Shown here: piece after piece, positions 13,999 to 28,500 of the stretch
Position numbering within the stretch: the first letter of the stretch is position 1
Layout: every line of letters begins with the position of its first letter
Assembly: GCA_000231825.2 (NCBI GenBank)
Contig: JH720339.1
Coordinates: forward strand, 658,368-722,367
From: Tetrahymena elliotti 4EA
Lineage: Eukaryota; Ciliophora; Oligohymenophorea; Hymenostomatida; Tetrahymenidae
Direction: 5' to 3'
Length of the DNA: 64,000 bases
Program-made: the position numbers and the translations under genes
Notes under the pieces: model-generated
The model's database searches: none
The model's input: the letters and a program-made list of their open reading frames with translations, nothing else
Told to the model about the DNA's origin: nothing

Positions 13999-16900
13999 AT
14001 GGGGTAATTTAACTTTTTATAAGCATTTTAGGATACCGTCCTTTCAATTATTGAGGATAAACCCACATTTTAAATACCAAAAGTCATTTTTAAGTTTATA
14101 ATTCTAATATCATTTTTGTAGATTCTACTTAATCTATTTAGTGACTTTAAGATAATCTCAGCTGATGAATCTAAATTATAGTCACTTTTCTACATCTGCG
14201 AAATGGCATCTATCGTTAATATTCTCAACCTAAAGAGAAGCGATGGCCTTTCAATACTTGTTTATATCATAGCTTAGCTTTTTATGGTAGCATATTTTTT
14301 TTATGTGATTTTACTAACTGTATGTAAGGAATTTATGAAGGAATTTTATGCCCAAAATCAGAGAGCATTTGTGAAAATAAATGAATTTCTCAATATATAC
14401 TTTACCTTTTATCTAAATGTTTTTCTATCTTAGTTTATAGAATTGAACTGTTCATTACTCTTTTGTAGCAATAAAAGTATTCTATCAAATCAATATTCTC
14501 AGTACTAAAGTTCTAAGTCTACCTGCTAAATACCAACTTGGTAGATAATAGTTTCTATCATAGGATTAGCATTGGCAATTGTAACAGCTTTCATAACCAG
14601 TTATTACTTTAGAAACTATGAATTTCTTGAAAAGAATGTCTTAAAAAGAAAGTCTACTTTTCTTTTTTAAATTTTGATTGTAGTCAGAATAGCTATATCT
14701 TTTGTTGAGTTTAATGGAAATTTGGATAGAGCCAAGGAAGCAAAGCATTTACTTAGCTAAATTTATGGATTTGTAAGCATAATAGACTACTTTGTTTCGA
14801 TACCCTTTACGGATTAAGAAATTTCTAAATACTATCTGGTAGTAATAGCTTACTATGAAGGTATTGTAACATGCAGCAACCTTTTTTTACTAGGAGAAAA
14901 TATAAACGGCCAAGAAATGTTCTACATGTGTATCTTGAGTACATTAGTGTTTAGTACCACATTTCAAGCTGCTTTAAACTACTAATATGAGACTATTATG
15001 AATGGAATCTGGGAGTTAGAAAAAGTAATTACTAATTTAGATTACTATTTGGAGTAGATAATTTTGTTAGCAGAAAAGAGTAGTTAAGATGAAGAAGCTA
15101 AAATTAAATTGTAAAAAATTTATAAATTACATAGAAATGGTTGCAAAATACAAAGCTGTATATGTCGCCAATATCCTTGCCTTAATATGAAAATTATAAA
15201 TGATTTGAGCTCAAATGATACTCCTGATGCTGTCAAAGAAACAACTGACAAAGAAATTAGTCATTTAATAGAAATTGATGTCAATATCAGAATAATTTAC
15301 AAATTTGTAGATAGCATATTCTAATGGATGTTCTCATAAAAGTGCTTAAGTTCAAATACATAAGAATTCGAAAAGCTATCTCTTAAATATATTTCTTTTA
15401 TGGAAAAATATTAGAATAATTAGGTCAGAGCCTACTACGAATTAAGAGTATTGTAGCTCAAAAAAAGTACCTTTTCTATCTATTTTAAAATGATCACAAA
15501 CATCATTAGCCAAAAAATATAAGAGAACATAGAATCCTTGACTGACATAAGTGATTCTAAAGCAAATTCATTTTAAGGATAATAAAAAAGAAATTAGAAG
15601 GTGTCAAAATTTAATAGAGCTGTTAAAAGTGAACTCACTGTAAAGTCAATTATAGATGTGGAATCAGTATGTGGGAAATTCATACCTTTGTTTTTATAAG
15701 TTATAGACTGTAAGCATGATCTTTGGGTAAAACTTTAAAACGGCTATAAAAATATGAATGACTTCTAAGTTGATGTTATTAAGCTTATGAAAAAATTGGA
15801 CATGGTTAAGCATTTATATCTTAGAGAAATAAAAAAGTTATCATAAATAAACCCTGATATCAAAAATAATATATAATTTTAGAAGTTAACCCAAATATTT
15901 TATCTCTTTGTAGTTAACGATACCATAAAATCTATCTAAATAGAAACTCAGATCATAGAATTAAAGAAACGGGATTCTCTTGCTGATATAGATTCACTTA
16001 AGAATGTTAGTTTGATTAAGGGAGACATTTGTGTTCTTGAAATAAGTCTCTCTGAAAATTTAGGAAAAATAGTAAGCAAAAAAGATGAAAAAACAGCTTC
16101 ATTTTTTGGTTTCTCTTAAAAATAAGATTTTTTGAAAATAAACAATGTAAATGACTTAATGCCTAGTTTTATTGGAAGAGTTCACAATGATTTATTGAAA
16201 AACTTTATCTAAGGACAGTCAATAAGATCAAAAACCCAAAACACAACTTTGTATTCATTCATAAAGCTAAATGATGGATATATTTTTCCAGTCTAAATAT
16301 AGTTTGATTACTAATTTTCTACTTCTTCTCAAGATTTTAGAATGAATGGAATTATTTTGAAAAACAGAGCTCAATAAGATTACATTATCTTTCATAGAAG
16401 TGGTAAAGTAGTGGCTATGACGAAGCACATTGCTAAAATTATTTTTTAAGAGTTTAAGAGGTTACCGAGTGGAGATGTTGCAATTTAAAGGCTAAATGCT
16501 TTGTTGATGTTTCCTAAAATAGTAAAAAGAATCATCAAAAACAAAGATAATATAATTTTAGATTTAACTGAAAAAAGCATCTAAGATTAATAGCTTTTAG
16601 GAGATTCTAACTTCCTAGTTGGATCTAAATCTAAAAGTGCTTGCACGATGACCTCACTGTTTGAGGATTGTAGAGGATCAATGAAATTTACTTCAAATCC
16701 ATATAGTGCTCAAAGGAAGTTCATAAATTATTTAAATAAAAAAATGCAAATGTCTTAAGGCTCCCTTAAAAGTATCTATAAATATGAAGAAATTGATTTG
16801 CTAGAAAAATCTAGTTTAAAGCTCTTGAAATAGTTTTAAGAATAAATTGTAGACTAAAGTACTTGTAGGAGTCACCATGATTCTTCTGAAAGACTTTTAT

Positions 16901-19900
16901 CAGGAAAAGCTAGCCAAGCAAAAAATTTTGAAGATAAAAATTTGTTTAGTACCACAAAAGTGATACAAACAATAAACTCTTAAAACTCAAAATAGCTGTC
17001 CTCAATGGAATACAAAATGAAATTTGAATATGGGCTTTCTTATTGCTTACTAAATTAAAAGAATAAGTAAGCAGAAACAAAGTATAACAACAAATTTATG
17101 AGTAATCAATATACATTAAATAATAATAAGCAAAAAGAATCAAAAGATTAATTAAAGGATATCTATTTTTAGATCAAGATAGAGAACATAACAACAAAAT
17201 TCCGCCCAACTAAAAAAAAATACAAGCCTTTAGAAACATTCTAAAGAAATCTTATAAAATATCTGAAATCAACCACATCAATATTTTAGCTTTCAAACTA
17301 ATTAGAAAAACTTCCTCTTCTTAAAAATGCATAGAATTCTGTTGCTATGGACACAACTGACAAAATTAAATAGAGTTTTTAAGAAAATAATAAAACTAAC
17401 AATTATTATACCTAAATGAGTGGTTAGGATAATTTAGCAAGATCATACTCAGCAAGGGAAGACTTTTTAAGTATTCCAAAAAAAATGCTACAACTCGTTT
17501 CTTCTTCTCAGTAACTCTCAGGTATTCTTTTTTTAACTTTATTTAATTTAAAGTAAATTGATTTTTTTCAATGTTTTCTATGTTGTTTTTGAAGTTTTTA
17601 TAACAAATAAAAATTACATGTTCATTTATGAAATAGCCCAAGATGATGAGTAATTTGATTAGTAAAAAAAATATGAAAAAGAAGAAACGACAGAAAGAAT
17701 GAATGGATCTTCATTTAAAAGCAGTAACACTAGTGAAGCTGATGAGAGTGATGCTCTGAGTGACGATATTGATTTTGATAAAGTTTATAATTAAGTAAAT
17801 CATCAAATTAATACAAATAAAAAGAGTAAAGAGGCAGAAGACTCTAACAACTCATAGCTTGATATTTTATTTAATAATTATTTTACTATGAAAAGCTAAA
17901 TAATTCTAATAGATCCTAATTATTAAATAAAAAAAATACTATAAAAAAGAACTTTATGCAATGCTTTTAGTAGAGCTTTTGAGGTGGCTTTCACTGAAAG
18001 TGCTTTTAATATAGAATTAGAAAAAAGAAATATGAAAGGATAAAAGTAAGAGGATGTCTTAAATTATTAGTAAATTAAATAAGAAGATATATAAATACCA
18101 ATTACATTCAGAAATTAAATTGATAATTCAGTAATTGATGTTGGGATTGATAATATTCCTGTAAAAAATCTAGCTATAGTTGACAGTAATACTCATAGAG
18201 ATGGGGTTAAATAGGTATTCGTGTAAGACTTAGAGCAATAAAGTGTGTATAACTATTAGGAATATGTAAATAATTTTGATTAATAATACATAAATGAATT
18301 CCAAAATGCTAAAGATAATTCACCTTATGCTTAACAAAATATTCTTGAATTATCTAAAACCTAAGAATTAGATAATAGTGCTGACTTCTATTAAAAATAT
18401 ACTGAATAAAAAGAAAAAATTTAAGATTAATCGAATTTAGATATATCAGCAAGGCCAATTTTAGACAAATCAAACTCTTAATTGCAAGATTTGAATATAT
18501 AAAAAAAACTGTCAACAATGGATGAGAGCTAGCTTATTCATTCAAGGCAGATGTCATTCTAGCATACAGGTATATTTATTTAAACAAATTCCCTTTCTTT
18601 TATTAAAATTATAAAAATAAATAGAAACTATGATGGATTAGAAGATTAAATAAGATCAAAAAGACTAAGTTGGATATTAAATAAAAATAAATGAGAAAGT
18701 TGAAAATATTATGCTTTATTCAAATTAGTAAATGAATTAAGGTAACTAAGGAGTCATGAATGTAAATAGTGCCAACAACTCATCTTAAAAGTAAGAAAAT
18801 GAGGACATAGAAGACTCAAATGATGTAGCTTAAGAATAAGCAGTAGCTAAAATATTAAATCAGAAAGGAATGGTTACAGGGAAAAATAGTCTGCAGAGGG
18901 GAAGTGTTAATTCATCAACAAGAAGCTCAAGTAGTTATGCAGGGTAATTCTTAAAAGGTAAATTAAATTTGTATAATTTTTTAACTTTACAAAATTTTAA
19001 TATACAAAAGAAATATTAATCAAAGAGAAGATCCCAAAGCCTGGCCAGCAATATAAAATACTTTTGCTCATATTTTTTTTAACTTTTATAAGTTTAGACA
19101 TTACAAATCTGGTCATCATTTAGAATGATATGCAAGTATATTTTTTTTATTTATAAAATAAAATTTTTGATTTTTTAACCACTAATAAAGTACTCAAATG
19201 TTTTTGAAATTAATTACCTAGCTTCCACTTTAAACATCTTTATTAGCACTTTATAACTCATTCTTAGTTAAATTTTGAATTCTTAATTTAAAGGAAAGAA
19301 TTTATAAAAAGATAATTTTGAATAATTATTTTAATTCATTTTCATAGTATTTTGAAAAATACTTTCCTTTAAACTAAGAATTCAAAATTTAATAAGTTAT
19401 AAAATACTAATAAAGATTTTAAAGCTAAAAAAATTTATTTATTTTTAAAATTTGACTTTTTAATTATGATTTATTTTTTTATTAATTTTAATCTAAATTA
19501 ACTATTTTTAAAATTTGACTTTTTAATTATGATTTATTTTTTTATTAATTTTAATCTAAATTAACTATTTTTAAAATTTGACTTTTTAATTATGATTTAT
19601 TTTTTTATTAATTTTAATCTAAATTAACAAAAAGACATTTGCAAACAATGTAGTTATACTAAGATAGCCTCGTAGACTTTTAAGAGCTTTTGGAAAGGCT
19701 TTATTTGGGTATTACCTTTAACTAGAAATAAAGTTAGGATACTTGATAGATCCAGATGACACTATATTAAATGCTAGTAATAATTACATCAAAACTTCTA
19801 TTAATGAATATAAAAATATTTCTGAGACCTTCAATGTTCAACTTATTTAAGTTTAACAAAAATTATTAGATTTGAATAGAACAGAATATTTTACATATTC

Positions 19901-21602
19901 TGTTTATGTTAAAAAGAAATAATAATTTTAAAATATTTCTGTAGCATTACAATATACATCATAGCAATAGTATCTTTACTAAATGAATCAATCTTTTTCA
20001 GAACCGATAAGAATAGATTCGTTTTTGTATTTAAGGTAAAATTATTTTGATTTTAGTAACGAGGTTGTTGATACTGTTAGCTATTTAGTTAATGATACTA
20101 TTAATTCCGTGAATAGCCTCACAAAAAAATTTTATATTGTCATTATTTGTGCTATTTTTGGTATCATTTTTGTTTCCTTAATCTCTATCCCTGTTCTGAA
20201 ATCTATGAATTTCTATGAAGAGAAAATTATGATGATAGTAACAAGAATCAATTTTGATCAATCTGAAATGGAAAAAGCTAAGCTGCAAGTCTGCAAATAG
20301 CTTGTAAATGTTGATTACATAGATTGGCTTAATTACAATTATTTTGACATATTTAATATGTAAGCCAAGCAAACCAGAGATATGAATTAATCTCAGTCTT
20401 CAAAGCATTATTCACAATAAAATCAACTTTCACTACTAAGTTCTAAAAATAAAATAAAAAATGCAGCAAATGTTAGAGAAGCAAAAAAATAGTTGCAAGC
20501 ATCTGGAGGATAATTGCTAGATACTAGTAACTTCTAGATGAATATGAATAGTACAGGGCAAATGGGCAAAAGTTTCTTTTCTTCTCAGCCAAAAATAAAA
20601 AACTAACTTCATTTAACTAAATTCAATATGCAAAAACAAATTCTTTAGAATCAGAATGTGAACAGAAGTTAAGTGAATAAATCATAAGGCTAGTCCAACA
20701 AGTTTGGATCTTCAGCAGGAAATAATTATATGCTTCAATCTAAAATAAATGTATAGAATTTGAGAGTATTTGACAGATTCTTAACACTATTCATTTTAAC
20801 TGTGCTTAATACCATATTTTTTTTGATACTTATCATCTACTTAAGTTAAAGTAATGACTCACTTAAAGTGCCCGTTTTGATGAATTAAAGAAGTATCAAT
20901 TTGCACATTATCATGGTGAATTTTAAAATTGCAACAGAGCTCTTATCTTTTGACTATTATGTAAGGGATAACCTTTGGCCAGACTATCAAGTAACAAATC
21001 TTTAAAAATATTTTAACCAAATAAGTGCAAGTTTAGCTACCCTAAATAATATTCAAGAACAAAACACTGATATTATATATGGAAAAAATCCTTTTCCAAG
21101 TAGTGTAGTTTCTTAATTAAAAGATATGTAAGAAGGAAGAGGTTGTTAATATTTAAAAACTTTTACTTGCAAGAATCCTAACTAAGAATTAGGAATAACT
21201 AATATTATATCACAAAAGAATAAATTTATTAATGAATACCCAGAAGTCTTAGACCCATCTAAAGCTCCAGTGGATTAATTATTTGTCTTTTTGAATGGAT
21301 AACCTCATATAGAAGGATTTGTAATGAGTTTTTAAAGTGAAGATGAACTATTTGATTTATACAGTGCTGCAATAAATTCTAGTATATCAACAGTATCCCT
21401 AAGTATATAAGATTTTTTACAAAGCTATTTGATATATGGAGGAGTTATTTTTGGAATTATTATATTCTTCACAATAATTATTCATTGGCAACTTCAATTC
21501 ACTAGAATTTAAGAAATGAATTTGCTTCTTACTATTATTCCAGAGGATAAACTGTAAGAAGAAGTAACACTTCACATGATTCGCTAATTGCATCGTATGT
21601 GA
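13999..21602 (+). CDS. giant multi-pass membrane protein with PAS domain, TmcB-like (paralogue 1)
   Basis: Five exons (13999-17521, 17637-18569, 18625-18957, 19026-19135, 19635-21602) sum to 2,288 aa with no internal TGA. Residues 1-330 contain about six hydrophobic segments (for example ISFLQILLNLF, LFMVAYFFYVILL, IVSIIGLALAIVTAF). A Cys-rich motif (CKIQSCICRQYPC, about 381-393) is followed by helical repeats. A PAS-like domain spans about 720-815 (PSFIGRVHNDLL, then LNDGYIFPVQIQFDY and IIFHRSGKVVAMTKHIAKI). The middle is Ser/Asp/Gln-rich. Four more membrane segments lie near 1605, 1800, 2015 and 2230. This layout matches the 'tiny macrocysts' TmcB/TmcC-like proteins expanded in ciliates, whose function is unknown; the PAS domain suggests sensing of a ligand or redox state. 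A tandem copy follows downstream with the same intron positions. Confidence 0.9.
19228..19424. repeat. long inverted repeat (MITE-like foldback) inside an intron
   Basis: The arm at 19228-19298 is nearly the reverse complement of 19361-19424; both contain the same order of blocks (CTTTATTAG, TTTTGAATTCTTA, TTTAAAGGAAAG). The spacer is about 62 bp. The arms differ by a few substitutions and a small indel. Non-autonomous DNA transposons leave such foldbacks, but no transposase or clear target-site duplication is visible. Confidence 0.75.
19441..19629. repeat. 63-bp tandem repeat, three copies
   Basis: Units start at 19441, 19504 and 19567 and are essentially identical over 63 bp each (beginning ATTTTTAAAATTTGACTTTT). 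They sit at the 3' end of the expanded fourth intron of the first giant paralogue, directly ahead of the splice acceptor. Confidence 0.93.
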
Positions 21603-22573
21603 ATTAAATATTATCAAATTCAAAAATCTATATTGTTTTTTGGTATTTTATATGTTATCTTTTTTTTTAAAAAAATTTATATCTACTTGCAATTTATTTA
21701 TTAAATTTAAATATATTTGAAAAACAAAAAAAACTGTTTGTTGAATTTGAAATAAAAGAAGAACGCTTTAATAACGATAAAAATAAAAATAAAAAAGGAA
21801 TTTAAATTATATTTTTGATAAAAATAAAGTTAAATCATATATAAGGTCAACTGAATAAATAAATTCCAAAGAAAATTTATGAATTATTAAATAAAATAAT
21901 GAAGAAAGAGATTTTGCAATGTCTATGAATTGTATTATTTATCTTACCAAATAATCATTAATTTTGAAGATTGATACTATTACTATTCATAATATAAAAG
22001 AAAATTTATTAATCTAATGGAGCTAAATTTTTAATAGGTATATCCGCTCATAAAAAATCAAGGAAAACATGTTTTTTATTAAAGATTCAAAATAATTTTA
22101 TGGTAAAATTGAACAAATTAGCAAAACTATGAAATCAGTTTCTAATTTTTATTATTTTTTAAAAATGTTGAAGAGTTTTTTCTACTTTTTCTAATTTTAA
22201 GTGTTTATTTGAATTTTTGAATGCATTTACACTGATTTTTATTTCTTTATAAACAGAAAAAATTAACTCCAAAATTTTTATTAAAAAATTTCAAATGAAA
22301 TTATATTTTTGAATTGTGTAATCGTCAATAAAAAGCTTATTTACTAAAGAAGCATTTTTTTTTATTATTTGGTTTCTTCTATTGTCAAATTTAATATTCT
22401 TTTTATTTAAAAATACAAATCGATACATCAAATACTCAAAGTCTTTATTTTGATTTTGATTTTCAAGAAGTTAATTATTACTTTAAATCATACCTTAATT
22501 GCATTAAAAAAATAAGTATAATAACTTAAAATACATAGTTAAGCTTTACTAATCATAAGAATAGCATAAGAAA
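21603..22573. other. intergenic between tandem paralogues, 971 bp
   Basis: This AT-rich spacer separates the stop of the first giant gene from the start of the second. I see no truncated third copy and no coding exon. Confidence 0.6.
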
Positions 22574-25500
22574 ATGATGAGGTTTAACTTTTTAAAAGCA
22601 TATTAGGACACTATTCTTTCAATTATTGAAGATAAACCCAAATTTGAAATACCAAAAGTTGTTTTCAAGTTTATCATATTGATATCATTCATGCAGATTC
22701 TACTTAATCTGTTTAGTGATTTTACATAGATATCTGCAGATGAATCTAAGTTAAAGTCCTTATTTTACATCTGTGAAATGGTTTCTATTGTAAATATTCT
22801 CAACCTAAAGAGAAGTGATAGCTTATCCATCCTTGTTTACATAATAGCTCAAGGTTTTATGCTGATTTATTTTATTTATGTAGCTTTTCTTACTATTTGC
22901 AAGGAGTTTGCCAAAGATTTTTATGCATAAAGATAGTAAACTTTTGTGAAAATAAATGAATTTCTCAATATTTACTTTACCTTCTATCTCAATGTCTTTC
23001 TATCTTAATATATAGAGTTAAACACATCACTAATATTTTGTAGCAAAAAAAGCATTCTTTCTAATTAATATTCTCAATCCTAAATCCCTAACTCTAATTG
23101 CTAAGTCCCTTCTTGGTAGATAATAGTATCAATAATAGGGTTAATTTTGGCAATTATAACAGCTTTTATAACTAGTTATTATTTTAGAAACTATGAATTT
23201 CTTGAAAAGAATGTCTTAAAAAGAAAGTCTACTTTTCTTTTTTAAATTTTAATTGTAGTCAGAATAATTATGTCTTTCATTGAATTTAATGGAAATTTAG
23301 AAAGAGCCAAGGAAATTAAGCATCTGCTTTGTTAAATATATGGCTGTGTCAGCGTAATTGACTACTTTATTTCTATACCCTTTACAGACTAAGAAATTTC
23401 TAAATACTACTTGTTAGTAATAGCATATTTTGAAGGTATAGTTACTTGCAGCAACTTATTTTTCTTAGGAGAGAAAATCAATGGCTAAGAGATGTTTTAC
23501 ATGAGTATATTAAGTACATTAGTATTTAGCGCTACACTTTAGGCTGCCCTAAATTACTAGTATGAGGCTATGATGAAAGGAAACTGGGAGTTAGAAAAAA
23601 TCATTCCAAATTTAGATTACTTCTTAGAGTAAATGGTTATGTTGGGAGAAAGAAGCAGCTACAATGAAGAATCAAAGATACTTATTTAGAAGGCATACAA
23701 ACTGCATAGAAGTGGGTGTAAAATAGAGAATTGTGTATGTCGCTAATATCCATGTCTCAATATGAAAATAATGAATGATACCCTAACAAATTAAAGGTAA
23801 GAAGTATAAAAAGAAGCCACAGACAAAGAAATAAGCCATTTAATTTATAGCGAAATCAATATGAAATTAGTATATAAATTTGTTGATAGTATATTTTAAT
23901 GGATGTTTTCATAAAAATGCTTAAGCTAGAGTACTTCAGAATTTGAAAAACTCTCCTTGAAATATATTTCTTTTATGATGAAATACTAGAACAACCAAGT
24001 CAGAGCTTACTATGAATTAAAAGTTTTGCAGCTCAAAAAAAATTCATTTTCTGTCTATTTTAAAATGATCGCAAACATAATAAGTCAAAAAATTTAAGAC
24101 AGTATAGATTCCTCATCAGATTAATTTGAATCACAAAGCTCAAGGATTTTTAAGAAAAACAGTAAAAGCTCAAAATTCAATAGAACAGTAAAAAATGAAC
24201 TTACAATTCAATCTATTGTTGATGTTGAATAAATGTGCTATAAGTTCATACCTCTATTTTTGCATATTATTGATTGCAAGCATGATCTTTGGGTTAAATT
24301 ATAAAATGGGTATAAATCAATGAATGATTTCTAAGCAGATGCCATAAAACTTATGAAATAACTAAATAGAGTGAAGAATATTTATCTAAGAGAAATGAAA
24401 AAAGTAAAAGCAATCAACCCAGATATTGAAGACAGTTTATAATTTTAAAAATTGACATAAATATTTTACCTTTTTGTAATTAACGATACTATTAAGTCCA
24501 TTTAAATAGAAACTTAGATTATGGAGCTAAAAAAAAGAGATACACTAACTGAAATAGATTAGCTGAAAAATGTAAGCATGATTAAAGGAGATATCTGTAT
24601 CCTTGAAATCAGTCTTTCAGAGAACCTTGGAAAAATAGTTAGCAAAAAAGATGAAAAAACAGCTGCCTTTTTTGGATTCTAGCAAAAATAAGATTTTCTT
24701 AAGATAAACCATGTAAATGACTTAATGCCTAGTTTTATAGGAAGAGCGCATAATGATTTGTTGAAAAGCTTTATCTAAGGATAGTCTGTTAGAGCCAAAA
24801 CATAAAATTCAATTATTCATACATATATTAAGCAAAATGATGGATATATTTTTCCAGTCAAAGTCCACTTTGATTTCTCTTTTAATACTTCATCTTAAGA
24901 TTTTCGCATGAATGGAATTATTCTCAAGAATAGAGCCGAGTAAGATTTTATAATTTTTCATAGAAGTGGGAGAATAGTTGCAATGACTAAGCATATTGCT
25001 AGGATTTTATTTTAAGAGTTTGATAGATTACCTAATGGAGATGCTGCGATATAAAAACTAAATGCTTTATTGATGTTTCCTAAAATCATAAAAAGAATCA
25101 TTAAAAATAGGTAGTAAATTATATAAGATTTAACTGAAAAGAGTATTTAAGATTAGCAGTTTTAGGGGGATTCTAATTCTAGTGTTGGTTCTTAATAAAA
25201 AAGTCCTAGTACCATGACTACTTTGATTGAAGATTGCCTAAGTTCAATGAGATTTTCTTCAAATCCATATAGAGAATAAAGAAGGTTTATTAATTTTTTA
25301 AATAAAAAAATGTAATATTCTCAAGGTTCTCTTAAAAATAATTTTAAATATGAGGAGATAGATTTACTTGACAAATCAAGCTTAAAACTACTTAAGTAAT
25401 ATGAAGATTAAGGTTAAGGTTAGAGTACAAACAGGAGTCATCATGATTCTTCTGAAAGATTTTTATCAGGAAAAGGTACACATGTTAAAGAATTGGAAGA

Positions 25501-28500
25501 TTTAAGTATGTTTAATACAACAAGACAAATGAAAACACTAAATTCTTAAGCCACTTAATAGTAATAAGCTATGATGGAATACAAGATGATGTTTGAATAT
25601 CAACTTTAGTATTGTTTTCTTAACCAAAAATATTAACAAATTTCAATGAAAACACAAAATAGATCACTTAATAATTAATCTACGATTAACTAAAAATAAA
25701 AGGAAAATAAAGATGAATTTTAAGATATTTTCTTTCTTGTAAAGATTGAGAATATATCAGTCAAATAACGCCCAAGAAAAATTAAATACAAACCAAAAGA
25801 ATCTTTCATTAGAAATTTAGTAAAATATCTTAAATCAACTACTTCTATCATGTAGCTGATTGATTCTTTAGAAAAGCTTCCACTTTTAAAGCAAATAACT
25901 AATTCTGCTATAGATACAACTGATGATATTAAATTAAATTCTTATGATAAAAATAAGATAAGTAATGATTCTACACTCATCATAGAATAATTAGCTCCTC
26001 CAACTCATAATTAAGCACTATAAAACTTCAAAGAAATCCCCAAAAAGATGCTTCAGCTACTTTAAGTTCAATAATAAGTTTCAGGTAAATTTTTTGATCC
26101 TTGCTATTTATCGATGACTATTTTAAATATATTTGTTTTATTCTAGAATTTTATTCCAAACAACTTCAAATGTTAAAGAAAAAATTTGTTATTATTCTTT
26201 CTCACAAATGGTATTTTTTTTCGAGAATAAAATATTTTGGATTGAAAGAAAATTTTGTGATTTATTCCAAAGAATTTAACAAAATTAAATAAGAAAACAT
26301 AAATCATAAAATTTTCTTTCAAGACTAAATATTAATTTCAAAAATTCTCCCTAATAAAAACTAACTTATTTGTTAAAAACAGCACTAGATGAAGACTTTT
26401 TTGATTAGAAAAATAAATAAAAAGAAGAAAGCATAGGATTTAGCAATAGTTCGTCATTTAAAAGTAGTAAAGTAAGTTAAATGGATGAAAGTGACGCTTT
26501 TAGTGAAGATGTTGATTTTGATAAAGCTTATAACTAGATTTTTAATCAAATCAATAATAATTAAGCTAGTAAGGAGCATCAAGATTCTCAATTAGAAAAT
26601 CTAATTAGCAATTTTTGTATTTAGAAAAATTAAATAATTCAAATTGATCCAAATTATTAGGTCAAAAAAATACTGCAGAAACGCACTCTTGGGAATGTTT
26701 TTAGTAAAGCTTTTGAAATAGCTTTCTCAGAAGTAGCTTTTGCTGCAGAATTAGAGAGAAGGGAAGTAAAAGGGTAATATTAATATAATGAATTAAATTT
26801 CGATTAAATAAAAAAAGAATAAATTTATGTTCCTATGACTTTCAGACAATAAGGTGATGATTCAATGATTAATTCTAGCATGGAATAAATTCCCATATAA
26901 AATCTTGCTATTTTGGACAGCAATACCTAAAGAGAAGGATAAAAAAAGGTTTTTATTTAGGAACTTAAATCATAGAACTTTTTGAGCTAATAAGCCAGTG
27001 ATAACATTTTAGATTAAAGCTTTAGAAGTGAAAATAAAAACACTTAGCATAATTATGATTAAGTTTAACTGCATGTACTTGAATAGTCTAAAATATAAGG
27101 ATTTGATTCAAGCATAGATGTATATTAAAGGAACAACGAATAAAAAGAAAAAACACAAGATTAATCTTATTTGGATATTTCAGCTAGACCTATCTTAGAC
27201 TAATCTAATGTCTAATTATAAGATGAGAAAGAAAAGTATAAATAGAAGGAATTAGATTAAAGTTCACTCATTTTTTCTAAAAAGATATCTTTTTAACAAG
27301 CTGGTAATAAAACCAAATATGAAAATTAATTAGTATATTTCATTTTTTTTTAAATACGAATAGATACAATAAAAGAATAGAAACCAAAAGAGCAGACAAA
27401 GGAGAATTAAGGATATTTGATAAAGATAAATGAACAAAGCGAATATTTACCTACCAAACCTAGTTAATAAATGCAATAAAATTATAATATCAACAGTATG
27501 AACAATTCATCATAAAAGGTAGATAATGAAGAAGTTGAAGACTCAAATAATGTAGCTTAAGAATAAGCTGTTGCTAAAATTTTAAATCAAAAAGGAATGG
27601 TTACTGGTAAAAATAGTCTCTAAAGGGCAAGTGTTAACTCATCTACAAGAAGTTCTAGTAGCTATGCAGGAATCTTCTTGAAAGGTAAAAATTTTTTTAT
27701 CTTCTTTGAATGAAACTTTTTATAAATCACATAGAAATCTTGATTAAGCAGAAGATACCAAAGCCAGGATTCTAGTATAAATTTCTTTTGCTAGTGTTTC
27801 TAATAACATTTTTATCATTGGATATAACAAATCTCATTACAATCCAGAATGATATGCAGGTATTTATTTAAATTTTGAAAATTTTTTAAGTATTCTAATT
27901 ATTTTGAAATTTAAACTTTTATTAACTTAAATAAAAGAGGTTTGCAAGCAATGTAATAATTTTAAGATAACCACGTAGACTTTTAAGGGCATATGGAAAG
28001 GTTTTGTTTGGATACTATCTTTCAATTTAATTGTAATTGGATTTCTTGGTAGATACTGATTAAAAAATTGAGAATGCTTCTGCTTCCTATATTAATACAT
28101 CTATCGATGAATATAAAAATGTTTCTGAATAATATAATATACAACTTATGTAAATGCAACAAAAATAATCAACAAAAAACGCCAATGATGACTTCACTTT
28201 TTCAGTTTATGTTAAAAGAAAATAATAGTTTTAAAACATCTCTCTTGCTTTATTATTTAGCTTTTAAGAGCAATTTATAAACTAAATCAGCCCTACATTT
28301 CCAGACTATGTCAGAGCAGATTCATTCTTATATTTGAGACAAAATTATTTTGATTATAGTTAAATGGTCCTTGATTCTGTTACTTATCTTGTTGATGATA
28401 CTATCAATTCGGTTAATAGTCTAACAAATAAATTTTATATAGTCATCATTTGTGCAATTTTTGGTATTATCGCGGTTTCCTTAATTTCTTTACCTGTGCT

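Larger units (their letters stand above)
19136..19634 (+). other. expanded fourth intron of giant paralogue 1 (499 bp)
   Basis: The intron is bounded by GTATAT and AAAAAG. The equivalent intron in the second paralogue (27860-27947) is only 88 bp. The extra length holds a long imperfect inverted repeat and three tandem copies of a 63-bp unit, both listed separately. Confidence 0.85.

Noticed and set aside
21603..22573. Remnant third copy between the giant paralogues
   Set aside because: No segment resembles either end of the paralogues; it is ordinary AT-rich spacer.
27685..27750. Frameshift in the third intron of giant paralogue 2
   Set aside because: The acceptor nearest the conserved segment breaks the frame, but the upstream CACATAG acceptor at 27734 restores it and adds five codons; the gene is intact.
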